DNA of 64,000 nucleotides from Candidatus Zixiibacteriota bacterium (GTDB lineage Bacteria; Zixibacteria; MSB-5A5; GN15; FEB-12): NCBI GenBank assembly GCA_035380245.1, contig DAOSXA010000002.1:248001-312000 (forward strand). Direction: 5' to 3'. Both the position numbers and the translations under genes were made by a program. The first letter of the stretch is position 1, and every line of letters begins with the position of its first letter. Positions 35,052 through 43,434 of this stretch are shown in pieces. Below the pieces are notes generated by a model. It did no database searches, was not told the DNA's origin, and saw nothing but the letters and a program-made list of their open reading frames with translations.

Positions 35052-35402
35052 TCAGTTCTCGGCCGCGATCTTGACCAGGTTCTCAAACGTAGTCAGATCA
35101 CGGGCGGCGATATCCGCCAGCGCCTTGCGGTCCAGGTCAACACCAGCCTTCTTGAGACCGTTCATGAAACTGGAATAGTTGGTCCCGTACATTCTGGCCG
35201 CAGCATTGATGCGAGCTATCCAGAGAGCGCGGAAGACCCTCTTCTTGGCACGGCGGTCGCGATAGGCATATTTGAGGCCCTTGCGAACCGTTTCCAGCGC
35301 GGTCCGATAGAGTTTACTCCGAGCGTTGAAGTTACCGCGCGCCTTTTTCAACACCTTTTTATGGCGACGATGTGCGGCAACACTGTTCATTGCACGTGGC
35401 AT
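35052..35402 (-). CDS. rplT: Ribosomal protein bL20
   Basis: Early assembly protein of the large subunit, binding 23S rRNA. The 116-residue basic protein has the family pattern KGYRGARS replaced by ARGNFNARSKLYRTA, then YAYRDRRAKKRVFRALWIARINAA and the SxFMNGLKKAGV segment. Order infC-rpmI-rplT is conserved; in many bacteria L20 represses this operon by binding the leader. Confidence 0.97.
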   Translation of the reverse strand: MPRAMNSVAAHRRHKKVLKKARGNFNARSKLYRTALETVRKGLKYAYRDRRAKKRVFRALWIARINAAARMYGTNYSSFMNGLKKAGVDLDRKALADIAARDLTTFENLVKIAAEN

Positions 35403-35434
35403 AACATTAACTCCTTACCAAATCCGGTCACCGC

Positions 35435-35632
35435 TTACCCGTTGGGTAACAGTGAAGTGATACGCGACATGTCGGCGCTGGAAATCAAGCCGGACTTGCG
35501 CAGTTTACGTACACGCTTGGGGCCCTTCTTACGCATCAGATGGCTTCGATAGGCTTTGCTTCTCTTGAGCTTGCCCGAAGCAGTGCGCTTGAAGCGTTTG
35601 GCTGCCCCTTTGTGAGTTTTAATCTTCGGCAT
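35435..35632 (-). CDS. rpmI: Ribosomal protein bL35
   Basis: A 65-residue basic protein with the family start MPKIKTHKGAAKRFKRT and later LRKSGLIS...RITSLLPNG. Component of the large subunit, between infC and rplT with short gaps on both sides. Confidence 0.97.
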   Translation of the reverse strand: MPKIKTHKGAAKRFKRTASGKLKRSKAYRSHLMRKKGPKRVRKLRKSGLISSADMSRITSLLPNG

Positions 35633-35676
35633 GGGCCTTTCTCTTACGGTTGTCGGCTGTCTACACAGCCACTGCT

Positions 35677-36312
35677 CTATTGGTCATCGTCAACCGTCGA
35701 CACAACTTCCTCCGATTCGGAGGAATCTGTATCTTCGGCTTTTTTCTTCTCTTTTTGCCCCTGCTTGTCGCCCGACTTATCCTTCAGTTGCTTGACAACT
35801 TCCGGTTTCGGACTCAGAATCATCGCCATATGACGCCCTTCCTGTTTGGGGGGGACATCGATGATGGCTATTTCGGCCATATCCTCGGCGACTCGATCCA
35901 GCAGTTCTCGGCCTCTTTCCGTGTAAGCCATTTCGCGCCCGCGAAACATGACATACGTCCGGACCTTGGCGCCCGACATGAGAAACTCACGAACATGGTT
36001 CAATTTGAACTGATAGTCATGTTCGTCAATTTTAGGCCGGTAGCGCATCTCTTTCATCTGAAAGCTATGCTGCCGTTTCTTCGCGGCCTTCTCTTTTTTC
36101 GACTGCTCGTACTTGTACTTCCCGTAGTCGAGAATTCGACAGACGGGCGGACGGCTGTTCGGTGAAACCTCAACGAGGTCCAGACCGTATTCAACCGCTC
36201 GATCCATGGCTTCCTTTATAGGGACAATCCCTAGCTGTTCTCCCTCGGGCCCGATAAGCCTGACGGGTGAAACACGGATACGGTGATTGACCCGCGGTTC
36301 CTTAGTACTTAT
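35677..36312 (-). CDS. infC: Translation initiation factor IF-3, AUA start codon
   Basis: IF-3 binds the 30S subunit, checks the start codon and prevents early 50S joining. The first ATG in frame (36207) would cut off the conserved N-terminus. Reading upstream restores the full domain: EPRVNHRIRVSPVRLIG, GEQLGIVPIKEAM, then DLVEVSPN. The start that fits is ATA at 36310-36312, with AGGAGGG 4 bases before it. A rare start codon is a known infC trait and lets IF-3 repress its own synthesis. The C-terminus carries an extra Lys/Asp/Glu/Ser-rich tail of about 30 residues. Confidence 0.93.
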   Translation of the reverse strand: MSTKEPRVNHRIRVSPVRLIGPEGEQLGIVPIKEAMDRAVEYGLDLVEVSPNSRPPVCRILDYGKYKYEQSKKEKAAKKRQHSFQMKEMRYRPKIDEHDYQFKLNHVREFLMSGAKVRTYVMFRGREMAYTERGRELLDRVAEDMAEIAIIDVPPKQEGRHMAMILSPKPEVVKQLKDKSGDKQGQKEKKKAEDTDSSESEEVVSTVDDDQ

Positions 36313-36323
36313 GAGTCCCTCCT
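36310..36323 (-). promoter_or_regulatory. Ribosome site AGGAGGG with non-canonical AUA start of infC
   Basis: AGGAGGG-ACTC-ATA on the minus strand, 24 bases after the thrS stop. The strong ribosome site combined with a poor start codon is the arrangement behind IF-3 autoregulation (AUU in E. coli). Confidence 0.8.
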
Positions 36324-36336
36324 GTCAAAGCGAATA

Positions 36337-38268
36337 CTAATGTTTCTTCTCCAATCCTTTCGAGGCGACTTCCGCCTGTAATTTTTCAATCGCTTCAGCC
36401 ACGGTCAAAGTACCCTGATCACCGACACCGTGTTGACGTACCGAGACCTTGTCCTCGGCCGCTTCACGTTTACCTACGACAAACATATACGGTACTTTGA
36501 TCATCTCGGCATCACGTATTTTTGCGCCCACCTTCTCGGACCTCTCGTCCAGTTCGGCGCGCAAACCGGCCTGTTTGAGACGATCCACAACCGTCTCACC
36601 ATAATCGTTAAGCTCATCGGTAATCGGTAACACCTTGACCTGAACCGGAGCCAGCCAGAGCGGGAAATTCCCGGCATGGTGCTCCACCAGGCAACCGAAG
36701 AACCTTTCAATCGAACCCAGTAACGCCCGATGAATCATGAAGGGGCGCTGCTGTTGGCCGTCCGCGCCAATATAATGCAGGTCAAACCTTTCCGGCAAGG
36801 AAAAATCAAACTGGATGGTCGAACATTGCCATGACCGATTGAGGGCGTCCTTGATCTTGATGTCGATCTTGGGGCCGTAAAAAGCACCGCCGCCTTCATC
36901 GACACTGAACTCCAGACCAGCCTTCTTCAAGGCTGCTTTGAGCCCCTCCTGGGCCCTGTCCCAATCTTTGGGATCGCCGATCGCCTTCTCCGGACGAGTC
37001 GACAGGAATATCTCATAATCCGTGAAACCGAACGAACTTAGAATGTGCACACAGAAATTCAGCAGCCAGACCAGCTCGTCTTCCATTCCCTCCTGGGTGA
37101 CGAAATGGTGAGCATCATCCTGAGTGAAACCGCGTACGCGCATCAGGCCGTGCAGCACATCTCCCCGCTCGAAACGATACACCGTTCCGAGCTCCGCCCA
37201 ACGTAACGGCAGGTCGCGATAAGACCACAAACGAGTCTTATACATCGAAATATGGAACGGGCAGTTCATCGGCTTGAGCTGGAACAGCCGTCCCTCCACC
37301 TCCATCGGGCTGAACATATCATCCGAATAAAAACCGGTATGACCGGACTGCTCCCAGAGCTTCAAATTAGCCACGTGAGGCGAGAAAACGAGATCGTATC
37401 CGGCCTTAAAATGCTCTTCGCGCCAGAAGTTTTCGATTTCATTCCGAACTCGCGCGCCTCTAGGCATCCACAGAACCAGGCCGGCGCCGACATCTTCGTT
37501 GATGGTAAACAACTCAAGCTGTTTACCCAACAAGCGATGGTCGCGTTTTTTGGCTTCTTCGAGCCGATGCAGGTACTCGTCAAGCATTTTCTGCTTGGGA
37601 AACGAAACCCCGTAAATCCGCTGAAGCATCGGGCGGTTCTCGTCTCCGCGCCAGTAAGCCGCGGAACTGGAGATCAGCTTAAAGGCCTTTATTAGACCGG
37701 TGCGCGGGATATGAGGACCGCGACAAAGGTCTTTGAATCTTGATTGCGTGTAGAAACTGACCGTATCGTCGGGAATATCCTCGAGTAACTCGACCTTATA
37801 GTCAGCCCCGGCCGCAGCATACTCTTTGATAGCTTCTTTTCGGTTTTTTTCTACACGGCAGAAGGGAGCATCCTCGGCGATGATCTCGGCCATACGTTTT
37901 TCAATCGCCTCGAGATCCTCAGGTGAAAACGGGCGGTCAACATCGAAATCGTAATACCAGCCTTCATCGATAGACGGGCCAATTGCCAGCTTGGCGTTCG
38001 GGAACAGCTCCACCACTGCCTGAGCCATGATATGTGAGCTTGAATGCCACATGACCTGGCGCCCTTCGGGCTGGTCGAAAGTCAATATCTCAAGGCCGGC
38101 GTCTGCGGTAATCGGCGTAGTCGTGTCGGTCACCTGGCCGTTGATTTTCACTGCCAGCGCCGCCTTAGCCAATCCCGAAGAAATTGAGGCGGCGACTTCC
38201 TGCCCGGTCACACCAGCGTCAAATTGCCGCCGGGACCCGTCCGGGAAAGTAATCGTTACCTGCGCCAT
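36337..38268 (-). CDS. thrS: Threonine-tRNA ligase
   Basis: Charges tRNA-Thr and edits mischarged serine. Domains in order: TGS (about 1-62), editing domain with HSSSH (about 75-79) and the CRGPHIP motif, class II catalytic core with the zinc cysteine in MNCPFHI, FTQDDAHHF and a late GSIERFFG motif, then the anticodon-binding domain (about 540-640). The 643-residue length is standard. It is the first protein gene after tRNA-Val in this operon; I see no T-box in the 73-base gap. Confidence 0.97.
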   Translation of the reverse strand: MAQVTITFPDGSRRQFDAGVTGQEVAASISSGLAKAALAVKINGQVTDTTTPITADAGLEILTFDQPEGRQVMWHSSSHIMAQAVVELFPNAKLAIGPSIDEGWYYDFDVDRPFSPEDLEAIEKRMAEIIAEDAPFCRVEKNRKEAIKEYAAAGADYKVELLEDIPDDTVSFYTQSRFKDLCRGPHIPRTGLIKAFKLISSSAAYWRGDENRPMLQRIYGVSFPKQKMLDEYLHRLEEAKKRDHRLLGKQLELFTINEDVGAGLVLWMPRGARVRNEIENFWREEHFKAGYDLVFSPHVANLKLWEQSGHTGFYSDDMFSPMEVEGRLFQLKPMNCPFHISMYKTRLWSYRDLPLRWAELGTVYRFERGDVLHGLMRVRGFTQDDAHHFVTQEGMEDELVWLLNFCVHILSSFGFTDYEIFLSTRPEKAIGDPKDWDRAQEGLKAALKKAGLEFSVDEGGGAFYGPKIDIKIKDALNRSWQCSTIQFDFSLPERFDLHYIGADGQQQRPFMIHRALLGSIERFFGCLVEHHAGNFPLWLAPVQVKVLPITDELNDYGETVVDRLKQAGLRAELDERSEKVGAKIRDAEMIKVPYMFVVGKREAAEDKVSVRQHGVGDQGTLTVAEAIEKLQAEVASKGLEKKH

Positions 38269-38341
38269 AACCTATTCCTTCTAACAGCGTAAACGCGGAT
38301 TTCAACCGTCCTTTCGTTCGGCTGCAACCCGCTTTCTTAAA

Positions 38342-38418
38342 TGGTGGGCGATACTGGAATCGAACCAGTGACCCCTTGCATGTCAAGCAAGTACTCTAAC
38401 CATCTGAGCTAATCGCCC
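38342..38418 (-). tRNA. tRNA-Val (anticodon GAC)
   Basis: The 77-base sequence folds as a full cloverleaf: acceptor GGGCGAT/ATCGCCC, D arm GCTC/GAGT, anticodon stem CTTGC/GCAAG with loop TTGACAT (anticodon GAC), T arm ACTGG/CCAGT with TTCGATT. CCA is encoded. It sits 73 bases before thrS on the same strand. Confidence 0.97.
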
Positions 38419-38466
38419 GACCCAACCAGTAGCACCGAAGCACTACCCAACTATGTAGAGCATAAC

Positions 38467-38494
38467 AAAATATGCGAGTTAAGGCAGTTGTCAA
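38467..38494 (-). promoter_or_regulatory. Sigma-70-type promoter of tRNA-Val (and probably thrS)
   Basis: A perfect -35 TTGACA, 16-base spacer and -10 TATTTT lie about 50 bases upstream of the mature tRNA on the minus strand. A 7-bp stem capped by TTCG follows before the tRNA. Confidence 0.55.
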
Positions 38495-38628
38495 GCCCTA
38501 ATTGAGCCTGTTTGATGAAATAATCGAATTGTGACTCAACAGGTTACGACCGCTCTGCAGCCTCCGATCAATAGTCGGTGTTCTCTTCGAAACACCCCTT
38601 CTAAATCGGCCGACTAAACAGACCGGCT

Positions 38629-39522
38629 TTAACCTATACCAACCATTTGCATGAACGTCTCGGCTTTGGAATATTCTTCTTTTAGCATTTCCGAAAAAGC
38701 CACGAGATCATCCGCCTGGAGATTCATATACTCGAGCACGCCGTCGGCCACATTACCAATCTGATTCGCCTGCTGGACGTGATCATAAAAAGTCCATTTG
38801 GCTACGTAGTTGGCCAGATGCACGATATAAGCGATCGGTGAGTCATCTTCCGATAATTGCGGAACATGGTGGCAGGTTATCGCTTCTCTCAGCTTATGCG
38901 GAAGTTTCCATTGAGCAGCCAACACTCCGCCGACCTGAGCATGCGAGTATCCCAACACCAGTTCTTCCAGTTGAACATCGGCCGTATCGGGATTGTTTTC
39001 ACGAGCCGTCTGAATAGCCAGGAATTCATCCGGGAGGAAACATGAAATTACCAATTTGCCTACATCATGAAGCAAACCGGCCGAAAAGGCTGAATCCGGG
39101 TCGACGATTCCGCGAGATTTCACTCGCCGCGCCAACAGCCGACAGCAAAAGGCTGTTGCCAGCGAATGGCGCCAGAACGATTCCTGGTACTCCTGATCGA
39201 TATTGTCGCTCTTGAACATATCCAACACCGATGCCGACAACACCAGGTTCTTGACCGCTTCCATCCCGACAATCTGTACCGCCTGTTTCACCGATTCAAT
39301 TTCACGAGCCAGGCCGTAGAACGCCGAGTTGGTGAGCTTGAGCACCTTCACCGACATAGCCGGATCCTCGGCTAAAACCGCGGCAACCTGGACTGCTGAA
39401 GAATTTGGATCGTTTATGACCTTCTGTATCTGGTGAAACACAATCGGCGGTGTGGGCAGATTCCGGATATTCTGCACCACCGACTTCACTTTGTTGTCAA
39501 CTGTGGCCCCATCAACTGTCAT
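38629..39522 (-). CDS. HDOD-domain signalling protein
   Basis: HDOD proteins are regulatory relatives of HD phosphohydrolases, often tied to c-di-GMP signalling, motility and stress. The domain spans about residues 18-220, starting NLPTPPIVFHQIQKVINDP and containing LTNSAFYG. Residues His119 and H152-D153 in LLHDVGKLVI resemble an HD metal site, so hydrolase activity is not excluded. It is the last gene of the filament operon; its ATG lies 11 bases inside the FlgM-like gene, so its translation depends on that gene. Confidence 0.9.
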   Translation of the reverse strand: MTVDGATVDNKVKSVVQNIRNLPTPPIVFHQIQKVINDPNSSAVQVAAVLAEDPAMSVKVLKLTNSAFYGLAREIESVKQAVQIVGMEAVKNLVLSASVLDMFKSDNIDQEYQESFWRHSLATAFCCRLLARRVKSRGIVDPDSAFSAGLLHDVGKLVISCFLPDEFLAIQTARENNPDTADVQLEELVLGYSHAQVGGVLAAQWKLPHKLREAITCHHVPQLSEDDSPIAYIVHLANYVAKWTFYDHVQQANQIGNVADGVLEYMNLQADDLVAFSEMLKEEYSKAETFMQMVGIG

Positions 39523-39970
39523 CTTCTATCTCATTATGCTGTGGCTTAGAACCTTCGAATTCATCCGCCAGTTTCTGAGCTATTATTTCCTTAACCGAAC
39601 GGGACTCATAAAAGCCTTCTGCGATTCGTTGCTGCACTAACTCCAACCGAGAGACTCTCCCATAGCCTGAGGTGGATTCCGCCAGCCCTTTGTTTGATCG
39701 GGCAACGGCCAGACTATCGGCCAGGCTATCATAGAGTTGTGCTTCTTCAGCAGCAGTTTCAACCGCATCAACGGTCCCGGCGGCATAGCTGTCACACTGG
39801 TTGTCGGTAATAAGGGATAAGTCTGCCAGGTCGGCAAGTTCGGCACGTGTCTGCGTCCGAATATACTTGTCTTCTACGACCTGTCGGTCTTCTACCCCTT
39901 TTTGCCTTGCGGGACTGTCGCAGGTCCCCTTTCTCAAAGACTCGTTGTTCTGAACCGGTCCTATCTCCAT
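39512..39970 (-). CDS. flgM: FlgM-like anti-sigma-28 factor (candidate)
   Basis: FlgM holds sigma-28 until the hook is complete and FlgM is exported. The C-terminal 30 residues fit the FlgM sigma-binding helices: SRLELVQQRIAEGFYES followed by IIAQKLADEF, the pattern S-R-x-E-x-V-x-x-x-x-x-x-I-x-x-G-x-Y...I-A-x-K-L. The first 115 residues are polar and probably disordered, as in FlgM, but make it longer (152 versus about 90-100). The start at 39970 is chosen because GGAAGGTG lies at good distance; the frame opens five codons earlier. It sits among the late flagellar genes. Confidence 0.65.
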   Translation of the reverse strand: MEIGPVQNNESLRKGTCDSPARQKGVEDRQVVEDKYIRTQTRAELADLADLSLITDNQCDSYAAGTVDAVETAAEEAQLYDSLADSLAVARSNKGLAESTSGYGRVSRLELVQQRIAEGFYESRSVKEIIAQKLADEFEGSKPQHNEIEDDS

Positions 39971-40042
39971 CTTTTCACCTTCCATTTCCCATTGGTGGTG
40001 ATTCGATCTCTTTTCAGTATTGATTACAACGCCTCCACCGCC

Positions 40043-40504
40043 TCAGTTTTTACCGTCGACAAACTGCGGTGAGGGGTCGGCGTCACGCATGTATTGCAGG
40101 ATTTTGTGACTGCTCTTGAGTTCACCCAACTCCTGTTTGATCCTACGATAGCGATCACTCAGATACTCTTCACACTCGGCCACCAGAACCATGTTCTTTT
40201 TGACCATTGTCGCTATCGAATTCACTATCTTTTTCACTTCAGGATGTGCCGCTGCCAGGCGAAAAACCGAAGGATTCCGCGTCCTCATGACCGCTATCTT
40301 ATCCTCTGATTTTTTGATCCGCTGATGGCAGCGCTCGATCTCAGCGAAAAGATCAAGCAACCGCTCATCCCGATTGAACTTGATGGCATCCCGCTGCTTA
40401 TCCAGCGTTATGTAGAGAGACTGGTAAAAAGAATACTCTTCCTTCAGGGTCAGAATTAGCTGTCGCTCAAGCTGCGTTATTGCGTTTTTATCCATCGCGT
40501 CCAT
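40043..40504 (-). CDS. FliT/FlgN-like flagellar export chaperone (candidate)
   Basis: An all-helical, charged protein of 153 residues with no signal peptide. It follows fliD and fliS (4 bases after fliS), the usual place of fliT, whose product is the FliD chaperone. The helical profile (LERQLILTLKEEYSFYQSLY and a long second helix) also fits the FlgN family. A separate flgN lies before flgK, so FliT function is more likely. Sequence evidence alone is weak. Confidence 0.6.
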   Translation of the reverse strand: MDAMDKNAITQLERQLILTLKEEYSFYQSLYITLDKQRDAIKFNRDERLLDLFAEIERCHQRIKKSEDKIAVMRTRNPSVFRLAAAHPEVKKIVNSIATMVKKNMVLVAECEEYLSDRYRRIKQELGELKSSHKILQYMRDADPSPQFVDGKN

Positions 40505-40508
40505 ATAA

Positions 40509-40958
40509 TTATGCCGAAGTTGTAAAACTGCCTGTCAGAGCCATCTCCGATTCGGGAACGGCCTTGATCTGTTCAGCCTTCGCGGCCTTACCCTGCTCGC
40601 TGAGACCTTGCCAGCCTTCTCGCAGGTTTTTCAGTACAGTTAAAATATCGTCAATTATCGCCAAATCTTTGGTCGCTTCCAGAACCATTGTTTGACAAAT
40701 CACATACGAGTAGAGTTTTCCGAGATTGGCGGCAATCTCTCCACCCTTCTCAACGTCCAGAGTCGTGTACAAATGGACTATGAAACGCTTGGCCTTTTCC
40801 AGCGTATCCCGAAGATCGTTGTATTTCTCCTCGCGGATCAGGTCAGCCGCTTGTCCATAGGTTTTAATTGCGCCGTTATAAACCTGCAGAACCAATTCTA
40901 TCTGCGATTTACCAATGGTGTCCATGGTCTGATAGGTTTTCAGCGATTTGTTCATCAT
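40509..40958 (-). CDS. fliS: Flagellin export chaperone FliS
   Basis: Binds the flagellin C-terminus in the cytoplasm before export. The family pattern is visible: Y-Q-T-M-D-T near the N-terminus, LVLQVYNGAIKTYGQAADLI, then LYTTLDVEKGGEIAANLGKLYSY. Length 149 includes an Ala/Glu/Lys-rich tail. AGGAG stands 2 bases before the first and 5 bases before the second of two adjacent ATGs, so the second (40955) may be used. It lies 8 bases after fliD. Confidence 0.93.
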   Translation of the reverse strand: MMNKSLKTYQTMDTIGKSQIELVLQVYNGAIKTYGQAADLIREEKYNDLRDTLEKAKRFIVHLYTTLDVEKGGEIAANLGKLYSYVICQTMVLEATKDLAIIDDILTVLKNLREGWQGLSEQGKAAKAEQIKAVPESEMALTGSFTTSA

Positions 40959-40966
40959 AACTCCTA

Positions 40967-43309
40967 TTAGTCCGAACTGTTGAATGACCAGTTGCTGTTG
41001 AGGGCATCGATCTGCGTCTCCAGGTATTCCTGTTCCGCATCCAACTCCGAAAGAATCGTTTCCATCTCGGTAAATTCGTTCGTGAGCGTTTCACGACGAA
41101 TCTCAAGACGTTCATCGATCTCCTCGATCCGTTCTTCCTTATCTTCGATCTCCGTCTGGAGAGCCGCCACCTTGCGAGCAAACACACCATCGGTGGAATC
41201 GGTCAGGCTGTCGATGAGATCGTCAAGCTTGGCCGCGACTCCCTTGGTCGGAGTAATCGTTCCCTCCGCACCGTCGACCAGATCTTCTTCCGTTAACGTT
41301 ATCAGAAGCTTCAAACCGGAAGTAGTCTCATTGCTGTCGAGAGCGGTCAGGTATTGTCCTACGCCCTCGCATTCTTCGCCGTTGATCGTCCCCTCCACGT
41401 CGAGTCCGGCATCGCTCGTGGCTGAAGACCAGCCGAGTATCGAATAAGCATCGTTGGACACGTTGTCCAGAATACACGATACCGTTGAATTGCTGCCGTA
41501 CGTTCCGCTGGTGACCTTGATGTACCCCTGATTACCTCCGGTATCGACCCATTCGACCTCGATACCGCGACCGCCGATGTTTTCGTCGGCATCGATACCG
41601 GCCTGGATCTCGTCGATCAGGGCACTGATCGAGTTGTAGGTGCCTTCCGTAAGAGTGATCTCTTCCGAGTTCAATCCGTCGACCTTCAATCGGAAGGTGT
41701 TGTAGCTGCTGGTTATTTCAATCGGGCTGATCGAGGGAGTTGTAAGGACCGACCCCGTCATACTTCCCTGGGTCGCAGCCTGGGTGATATCCACTTCCAT
41801 CGGTTCGCCGGTTTGAGTCAGCGCCGTCGAACTCATGAATTCGATTCCGGTTTTGCTGGATTCGCCCGACCCGACAAAAAGGTTGATCACATCCTCGAGA
41901 TTGTTATTCAGAGCCTCCTGCAGCTTGGATGAATCATCGATTTCAAGGGTACCGTCGGACTGCGTGTGAATACCGATCGTATAGAGCTGGTTGTATTTCG
42001 ACGTTATCCCTTCTATCGTCCCGGAGATGATGCTACGCAGGGACATCTGCATTGACCAGACCGATGTTTCGCCGAACAAAATACCGGTAGTTTCTTCATC
42101 TTCATCGTAGGTATTCTGATCGTCAATGAACTCTACCACTTCGTTGTAGGCATCGATAAAAGATTCAATCGTATCTTCAATGGTAGAGATATCCAGCTCG
42201 GACTGAACCGTCACGCTGTCGTCGGTTCCGGTAACCTTCTTCGTGGTCAGCGTCACCCCGTCGATGACATTCTTGAAGGTGTTCGTGGTTGAGGTAACCG
42301 TAATCGGAGAACCCGTTCCGCCTGCAGAACCGAGCGTGATTTTAGCATCGGTGGCTTCCTGCAAAAGGGGCGTGAAGGTGGAGACTGTAAACTCATCACC
42401 GGCCGTCATGATACCGTCACTGAAAGATAACGTCAAGCCGTCGGCGCCGTCACCGGTCAGAGTCACCTCGGTGTCGCCCGCGCTCACTTCGAAAGAACCG
42501 CTATTCGTACCGTCAGTCCAGTTGATCGTAATCGTGTCGGTGCCGATCGTTTGTTCGCCGGTCCCGCCCACGGTAAAAGTATAAGTCTTATTCTCGGAGC
42601 CCGTATAGGACGCACTGGCTCCGAGCGAAACTTCCGCCGTCGTCCCCGTACCGCTCGAATACGTTTCAGGCACATCGAAACTGCCCGTATCGAAATTCAG
42701 ATCGAGACCGCCGCTAAGATCGCACGTGATATCTATCTTGTTCTTTCTGCCGGTATTATCACCCGACAGCACCAGACGATAAGCGTTGCTGTCGGTACCG
42801 TCGTTCACGAGTGTTGCCGAAATCCCCATGTCGGCATCGTTGATAGCGTTCTTTATATCGGCCAGACTGTTGTTGGTCGAGTCTACGGTAATGGTCGTAA
42901 CCGCGCCATCACCGATTTGAAGTGTAATCGTTCCGGTTCCTAAATCGTTGGAAGTGACGTCGTCAAAACCCTGACTGGCGATTTGATGGTTGCGGGCCAG
43001 TGACAACACCTGAATATCATAGGAACCTGAAGTGGTCCCGCTGGTGCTGGTGGCCGTAAGATAATCATCATCCGTAACCGTTACACTGTAGTCGTTGAAA
43101 GTGGATGAACGCGAAAGGCTGGATACCTGGGTGCTGAGTGAAAGAAAATACGCTTCGAGCGTATTGTAGGCCGTGATAACACTAGTCTTGTATTCGACTT
43201 CACTTTCGAGAAGAACGGCGTTTCCGCGTTCCAACTCGATCATCTGATCAACTATCTCATCTGTGTCGAGACCTGACGATAGACCAACGATTGTTTGTGT
43301 GCCTGACAT
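40967..43309 (-). CDS. fliD: Filament cap protein FliD (long form)
   Basis: Caps the growing filament and folds flagellin subunits into place. The FliD N-terminal domain begins GLSSGLDTDEIVDQMIELER; the C-terminal domain ends in a long coiled coil (EDKEERIEEIDERLEIRRET). Between them is a large Ser/Thr/Gly/Asp-rich region with flagellin-IN-like repeats. At 780 residues it is well above the common 450-550, so the exposed domains are enlarged. GGAGG precedes the ATG. It lies downstream of fliC past a hairpin. Confidence 0.94.
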   Translation of the reverse strand: MSGTQTIVGLSSGLDTDEIVDQMIELERGNAVLLESEVEYKTSVITAYNTLEAYFLSLSTQVSSLSRSSTFNDYSVTVTDDDYLTATSTSGTTSGSYDIQVLSLARNHQIASQGFDDVTSNDLGTGTITLQIGDGAVTTITVDSTNNSLADIKNAINDADMGISATLVNDGTDSNAYRLVLSGDNTGRKNKIDITCDLSGGLDLNFDTGSFDVPETYSSGTGTTAEVSLGASASYTGSENKTYTFTVGGTGEQTIGTDTITINWTDGTNSGSFEVSAGDTEVTLTGDGADGLTLSFSDGIMTAGDEFTVSTFTPLLQEATDAKITLGSAGGTGSPITVTSTTNTFKNVIDGVTLTTKKVTGTDDSVTVQSELDISTIEDTIESFIDAYNEVVEFIDDQNTYDEDEETTGILFGETSVWSMQMSLRSIISGTIEGITSKYNQLYTIGIHTQSDGTLEIDDSSKLQEALNNNLEDVINLFVGSGESSKTGIEFMSSTALTQTGEPMEVDITQAATQGSMTGSVLTTPSISPIEITSSYNTFRLKVDGLNSEEITLTEGTYNSISALIDEIQAGIDADENIGGRGIEVEWVDTGGNQGYIKVTSGTYGSNSTVSCILDNVSNDAYSILGWSSATSDAGLDVEGTINGEECEGVGQYLTALDSNETTSGLKLLITLTEEDLVDGAEGTITPTKGVAAKLDDLIDSLTDSTDGVFARKVAALQTEIEDKEERIEEIDERLEIRRETLTNEFTEMETILSELDAEQEYLETQIDALNSNWSFNSSD

Positions 43310-43368
43310 GATTACCTCCTGTATTAGGCGACATCAATGTCTCGCTGAGCCCATTGTTGTTTATTTAC

Positions 43369-43399
43369 CCTTCGGGAGAGCTTTTAGCTCTCCCGAAGG
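43369..43399 (-). terminator. Strong hairpin between fliC and fliD
   Basis: CCTTCGGGAGAGCT and its exact complement form a 14-bp stem around a 3-base loop, preceded on the minus strand by a smaller hairpin (GAAAGC / GCTTTC). No T-run follows (GTAAATAAAC), so it may protect the abundant fliC mRNA or weaken read-through into fliD rather than stop it. Confidence 0.6.
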
Positions 43400-43434
43400 T
43401 ATTTGCTCGGAAAGCTTAAGAGCTTTCTTACTTA

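Noticed and set aside
38269..38341. T-box leader before thrS
   Set aside because: The 73-base gap is too short and lacks the T-box sequence and a specifier loop.
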